A stretch of 15,165 bases of DNA. Source: an uncultured Clostridia bacterium (GTDB lineage Bacteria > Bacillota > Clostridia > Oscillospirales > Acutalibacteraceae). The first letter of the stretch is position 1. Every line of letters begins with the position of its first letter. The translations under genes were made by a program, and so were the position numbers. Positions 13,531-15,165 of this stretch are shown here, one piece after another. Where the stretch lies: positions 1 through 15,165 of the forward strand of contig CALCHE010000112.1 in assembly GCA_937901145.1 (NCBI GenBank). The letters are read 5' to 3'. The notes beneath the pieces were generated by a model, which was not told the origin of the DNA, made no database searches, and was given only the letters and a program-made list of their open reading frames with translations.

Positions 13531-13920
13531 ATGTCAACACTAAAATCCAGTAAGCAACGGGATGCGGTGCTGGCAAACTTACAGTCACGGTACGATCATC
13601 CCACTGCAGAGGACGTCTTCCTCGCAGTGAAAGAGGTAGTCCCTACCATCAGTCTTGCCACGGTGTACAGAAACCTGAAGCTATTAGAAGGCGAAGGGCT
13701 CATTCTGAAAATCCCCACCGGTGACAGCGACCGATTCGACGGACATGCTCACGGTCATTACCACCTGACCTGCATTAACTGCAGAAGGGTCATAGACCTG
13801 GATATCGACCCGGGAGTGAGTCTTAACTCCCTCCCCCGCGGCTTTGACGGTACTGTAACATCTCACTCATTGATGTTCTACGGCATCTGCCCCGATTGCA
13901 AAAACTCAGACAAAAAATAA
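13531..13920 (+). CDS. Fur/PerR-family metalloregulator
   Basis: 129 aa, a winged-helix dimeric repressor. Aligned from memory to Bacillus subtilis PerR, it keeps all five PerR regulatory-site residues: His23 (H37), Asp70 (D85), His76 (H91), His78 (H93) and Asp89 (D104). The structural zinc cysteines are the pairs Cys81/Cys84 and Cys120/Cys123. The recognition helix SLATVYRNLKLL has Arg47 where PerR has Asn61; Fur has Arg there. The metal site therefore looks PerR-like while the DNA-contact residue and the operator look Fur-like. GGAG lies 8 nt before the ATG. A perfect Fur box overlaps its transcription start. The rubrerythrin gene follows 20 bp later, probably in one transcript. It could be annotated perR or fur; I leave the symbol open. 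Confidence 0.93.
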   Translation: MSTLKSSKQRDAVLANLQSRYDHPTAEDVFLAVKEVVPTISLATVYRNLKLLEGEGLILKIPTGDSDRFDGHAHGHYHLTCINCRRVIDLDIDPGVSLNSLPRGFDGTVTSHSLMFYGICPDCKNSDKK

Positions 13921-13940
13921 TTATCTTGGAGGAAAGAAAA

Positions 13941-14480
13941 ATGAAAAAGTATTATTGCCCCGTATGCGGTTATGAAAGTGATGAAAAAATCGACGCTTGC
14001 CCTATCTGTAAGGCTAAGATGAAGGAAAGAGAAGAAGGCGCAGGTATGACCTGGGCAGCAGAACACATCCTCGGCGTAGGTAAAGAAGCTAACGTTCCCG
14101 AAGAAATCATTATGGGTCTTCGTGACAACTTCAACGGCGAATGCTCCGAAGTAGGTATGTACCTCGCTATGGCAAGAGTAGCTCACAGAGAAGGTTATCC
14201 CGAAATCGGTCTCTACTGGGAAAAGGCTGCTTACGAAGAAGCAGAGCACGCTGCTAAGTTCGCAGAGCTTCTCGGTGAAGTAGTAACTGACAGCACCAAG
14301 AAAAACCTCGAAATGAGAGTTGCTGCTGAAAACGGCGCTACACAGGGCAAATTCGACCTGGCTAAGATGGCTAAGGAACACGGCCTCGACGCTATCCACG
14401 ACACTGTTCACGAAATGGCTCGTGACGAAGCAAGACACGGTAAGGCATTCGAAGGTCTTCTTAACAGATATTTCAGTTAA
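13941..14480 (+). CDS. Reverse rubrerythrin (N-terminal rubredoxin domain)
   Basis: 179 aa. Unlike classic rubrerythrin, the rubredoxin-type iron site is at the N-terminus (Cys6, Cys9, Cys20 and Cys23 in YYCPVCGY and DACPICK). The ferritin-like four-helix di-iron domain follows: Glu67 or Glu70 in NGECSE, Glu100 and His103 in YEEAEH, Glu130, and Glu163 and His166 in RDEARHG. This is the domain order of the clostridial NADH-linked rubrerythrins that reduce hydrogen peroxide and oxygen to water. I start at 13941 because GGAGG lies about 8 nt upstream and MKKYYCPVCG is the natural beginning. An ATG at 13896 overlaps the regulator's end and adds 15 unrelated residues. No transmembrane or signal sequence, so cytosolic. 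Confidence 0.95.
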   Translation: MKKYYCPVCGYESDEKIDACPICKAKMKEREEGAGMTWAAEHILGVGKEANVPEEIIMGLRDNFNGECSEVGMYLAMARVAHREGYPEIGLYWEKAAYEEAEHAAKFAELLGEVVTDSTKKNLEMRVAAENGATQGKFDLAKMAKEHGLDAIHDTVHEMARDEARHGKAFEGLLNRYFS

Positions 14481-14487
14481 GACCTCT

Positions 14488-14558
14488 CCGTCAACCTGAC
14501 GGTTGCCGCCTCTCCTTTCAGGCGAGGCTTATATAACCCCTCTGTCACCTTCTGACAG
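14488..14558 (+). repeat. Hairpins in the rubrerythrin 3' region
   Basis: CCGTCA-acc-TGACGG (14488-14502) overlaps an alternative CAACC-TGAC-GGTTG. CTGTCA-ccttc-TGACAG (14542-14558) follows. They lack T-tracts and look like the same kind of intergenic repeat debris as at 13081-13437. They may stabilise the rubrerythrin mRNA end. Confidence 0.45.
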
Positions 14559-14595
14559 TTTGGTTCAGAGTGACAAATAAAGATTCAGATCATAT

Positions 14596-14629
14596 CGAGG
14601 GGATGCGGTTTCGTGCCCCCTCTCGTTTT
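14596..14629 (+). terminator. Terminator between rubrerythrin and the BFD-like gene
   Basis: CGAGGGG and CCCCTCTCG pair with one bulge around a GC-rich loop, followed by TTTT. It lies 30 bp before the BFD-like ATG. No clear promoter is visible after it, so it may be leaky or act as an attenuator for the two downstream genes. Confidence 0.6.
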
Positions 14630-14658
14630 ATACATTTATTATTAAAGGAGAGAAAACT

Positions 14659-14871
14659 ATGTTTGATTACACTATCTGTAACTGTAAAAAAGTTTCATTC
14701 TTCGACGTAGAGGATGCACTGAATAAGTTCGATAAATTCGAAGACGTAGAAAAAGCCTTCGATGAGGTTCAGAAGATCACCCACTGCTCCACAGGCTGCG
14801 GCGGCTGCCATGGCAAGATAATGGATGCAATTTCGGAGATAATGACTAAACATCGTCCTTCCAAGGCATAA
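14659..14871 (+). CDS. BFD-like [2Fe-2S] protein
   Basis: 70 aa, resembling the bacterioferritin-associated ferredoxin domain (Fer2_BFD). ICNCKKVS with Cys7 and Cys9, then CSTGCGGCHGK with Cys47 and Cys50, would give the C-x-C...C-x2-C cluster ligands. The gap of 37 residues between the pairs is longer than the 32 of E. coli Bfd, and there is an extra Cys43. Helical segments lie between and after the pairs, as in the family. It probably carries electrons, possibly to or from the neighbouring iron proteins. No ferritin or bacterioferritin gene is in the window, so a Bfd-type iron-release role is not supported here. AAAGGAGAG precedes the ATG. Rubredoxin follows 31 bp downstream in the same direction. 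Confidence 0.82.
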   Translation: MFDYTICNCKKVSFFDVEDALNKFDKFEDVEKAFDEVQKITHCSTGCGGCHGKIMDAISEIMTKHRPSKA

Positions 14872-14902
14872 TATATACGAAATAAAACACGAGGTGATTT
14901 TT

Positions 14903-15058
14903 ATGAAAAAATATGTTTGTCCCTGCGGATATGTCTATGATCCCGCTATCGGTGATACTGAAAACGGAGTCGAGGTCGGCACAGCCTGGCAGGATGTTCC
15001 CGAAGACTGGGTATGTCCCTGGTGCGGTCTTGGCAAAGAATCCTTCGAGGAAGAATAA
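14903..15058 (+). CDS. Rubredoxin with a shortened first knuckle
   Basis: 51 aa, a small one-iron electron carrier. Family features are clear: KKYVC at the start, GYVYDPAIGD, NGVEVGTAW, DVPEDWVCPWCGLGK and an acidic end. The second knuckle is the normal CPWCG (Cys38, Cys41). The first reads CPCG (Cys6, Cys8), C-x-C instead of C-x2-C, one residue shorter than canonical rubredoxins. The frame is otherwise intact, so this is a single-codon difference and not a frameshift. GAGGTGAT lies 4 nt before the ATG, a nearly full extended Shine-Dalgarno. In this cluster it would donate electrons to rubrerythrin or related oxygen reductases. Confidence 0.94.
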   Translation: MKKYVCPCGYVYDPAIGDTENGVEVGTAWQDVPEDWVCPWCGLGKESFEEE

Positions 15059-15082
15059 TAAAAATATGCTGTAAATGATGAA

Positions 15083-15164
15083 AACCCTCTCACACCGTAT
15101 GCTGTGAGAGGGTTCAGACTGATGACAAACCCTCGTTTCTCACCGATTTGAGGGTTGATTTTTT
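15083..15164 (+). terminator. Double-hairpin terminator behind rubredoxin
   Basis: First hairpin: AACCCTCTCACA (15083-15094) with TGTGAGAGGGTT (15103-15114), 12 bp and no T-tract. CAGACTGATGAC follows, then the AACCCTC/GAGGGTT hairpin and a six-T tract (15159-15164). The architecture matches the hppA terminator. Confidence 0.8.
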
Positions 15165-15165
15165 A
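15113..15165 (+). repeat. 53-bp exact repeat, copy 2 (terminator module)
   Basis: Identical to 2476-2528 over its whole visible length. The window ends inside or exactly at the end of the repeat, so its true right limit is not visible. Confidence 0.95.

Noticed and set aside
13896..13940. N-terminal extension of rubrerythrin from the upstream ATG
   Set aside because: It overlaps the end of the regulator gene, has no ribosome-binding site, and the extra 15 residues do not belong to the rubredoxin domain.
13878..14438. Long minus-strand frame of 186 codons opposite rubrerythrin
   Set aside because: It is Phe/Ser/Val-rich as expected for the complement of a well-expressed gene, lacks any family motif, and lies opposite a clear rubrerythrin.

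Overview
The window reads as a chromosomal piece of an anaerobic, low-to-mid GC Gram-positive bacterium of class Clostridia, probably Oscillospiraceae/Ruminococcaceae-like. The evidence is a K+-dependent-type membrane pyrophosphatase, a reverse rubrerythrin, a rubredoxin, a Fur/PerR-family regulator with a Bacillus-type 7-1-7 box, Firmicute-style Shine-Dalgarno sites, and intergenic hairpin repeats of a kind I associate with that family. The taxonomy is inference; no rRNA gene is present.

Layout. 1-403: no gene. It holds the terminator remains of an upstream gene, a striking 86-nt nested palindrome that folds as a four-way cloverleaf (105-190), and the promoter and leader of hppA. 404-2434 (+): hppA, ending in a double-hairpin terminator whose 53-bp second half recurs exactly at the window's right end. 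About 2530-3341: an IS200/IS605-type element with one intact transposase on the minus strand and hairpins at both ends, lodged between the convergent hppA and aro terminators. 3384-12573 (-): a nine-gene operon read right to left: aminotransferase, pheA, aroB, aroC, aroE-aroK fusion, aroQ, aroA, tyrA, aroF. 12574-12873: two tandem minus-strand promoters for that operon and a terminator. 12874-13080 (-): the remnant C-terminus of a secreted protein. 13081-13437: a dense patch of hairpin repeats. 13438-15058 (+): a Fur/PerR-type regulator behind a perfect Fur box, then reverse rubrerythrin, a BFD-like [2Fe-2S] protein and rubredoxin.

Function. The aro operon holds all seven shikimate-pathway activities from erythrose-4-phosphate plus PEP to chorismate, and the prephenate branches to phenylalanine and tyrosine. 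The only chorismate mutase domain visible is in PheA, so it should feed both branches. No trp gene is present. The right-hand cluster looks like an iron- or peroxide-responsive oxygen-defence set: a regulator with its own operator, a peroxide-reducing rubrerythrin, and two small iron-protein electron carriers.

Most of the window is ordinary core metabolism. The parts that deserve a second look are the cloverleaf palindrome at 105-190, a rubredoxin whose first iron knuckle is one residue short (CPCG), the mixed Fur/PerR character of the regulator and its box, the repeated 53-bp terminator module, the multi-hairpin right end of the IS, and the patch of hairpins sharing a tail but not a core.
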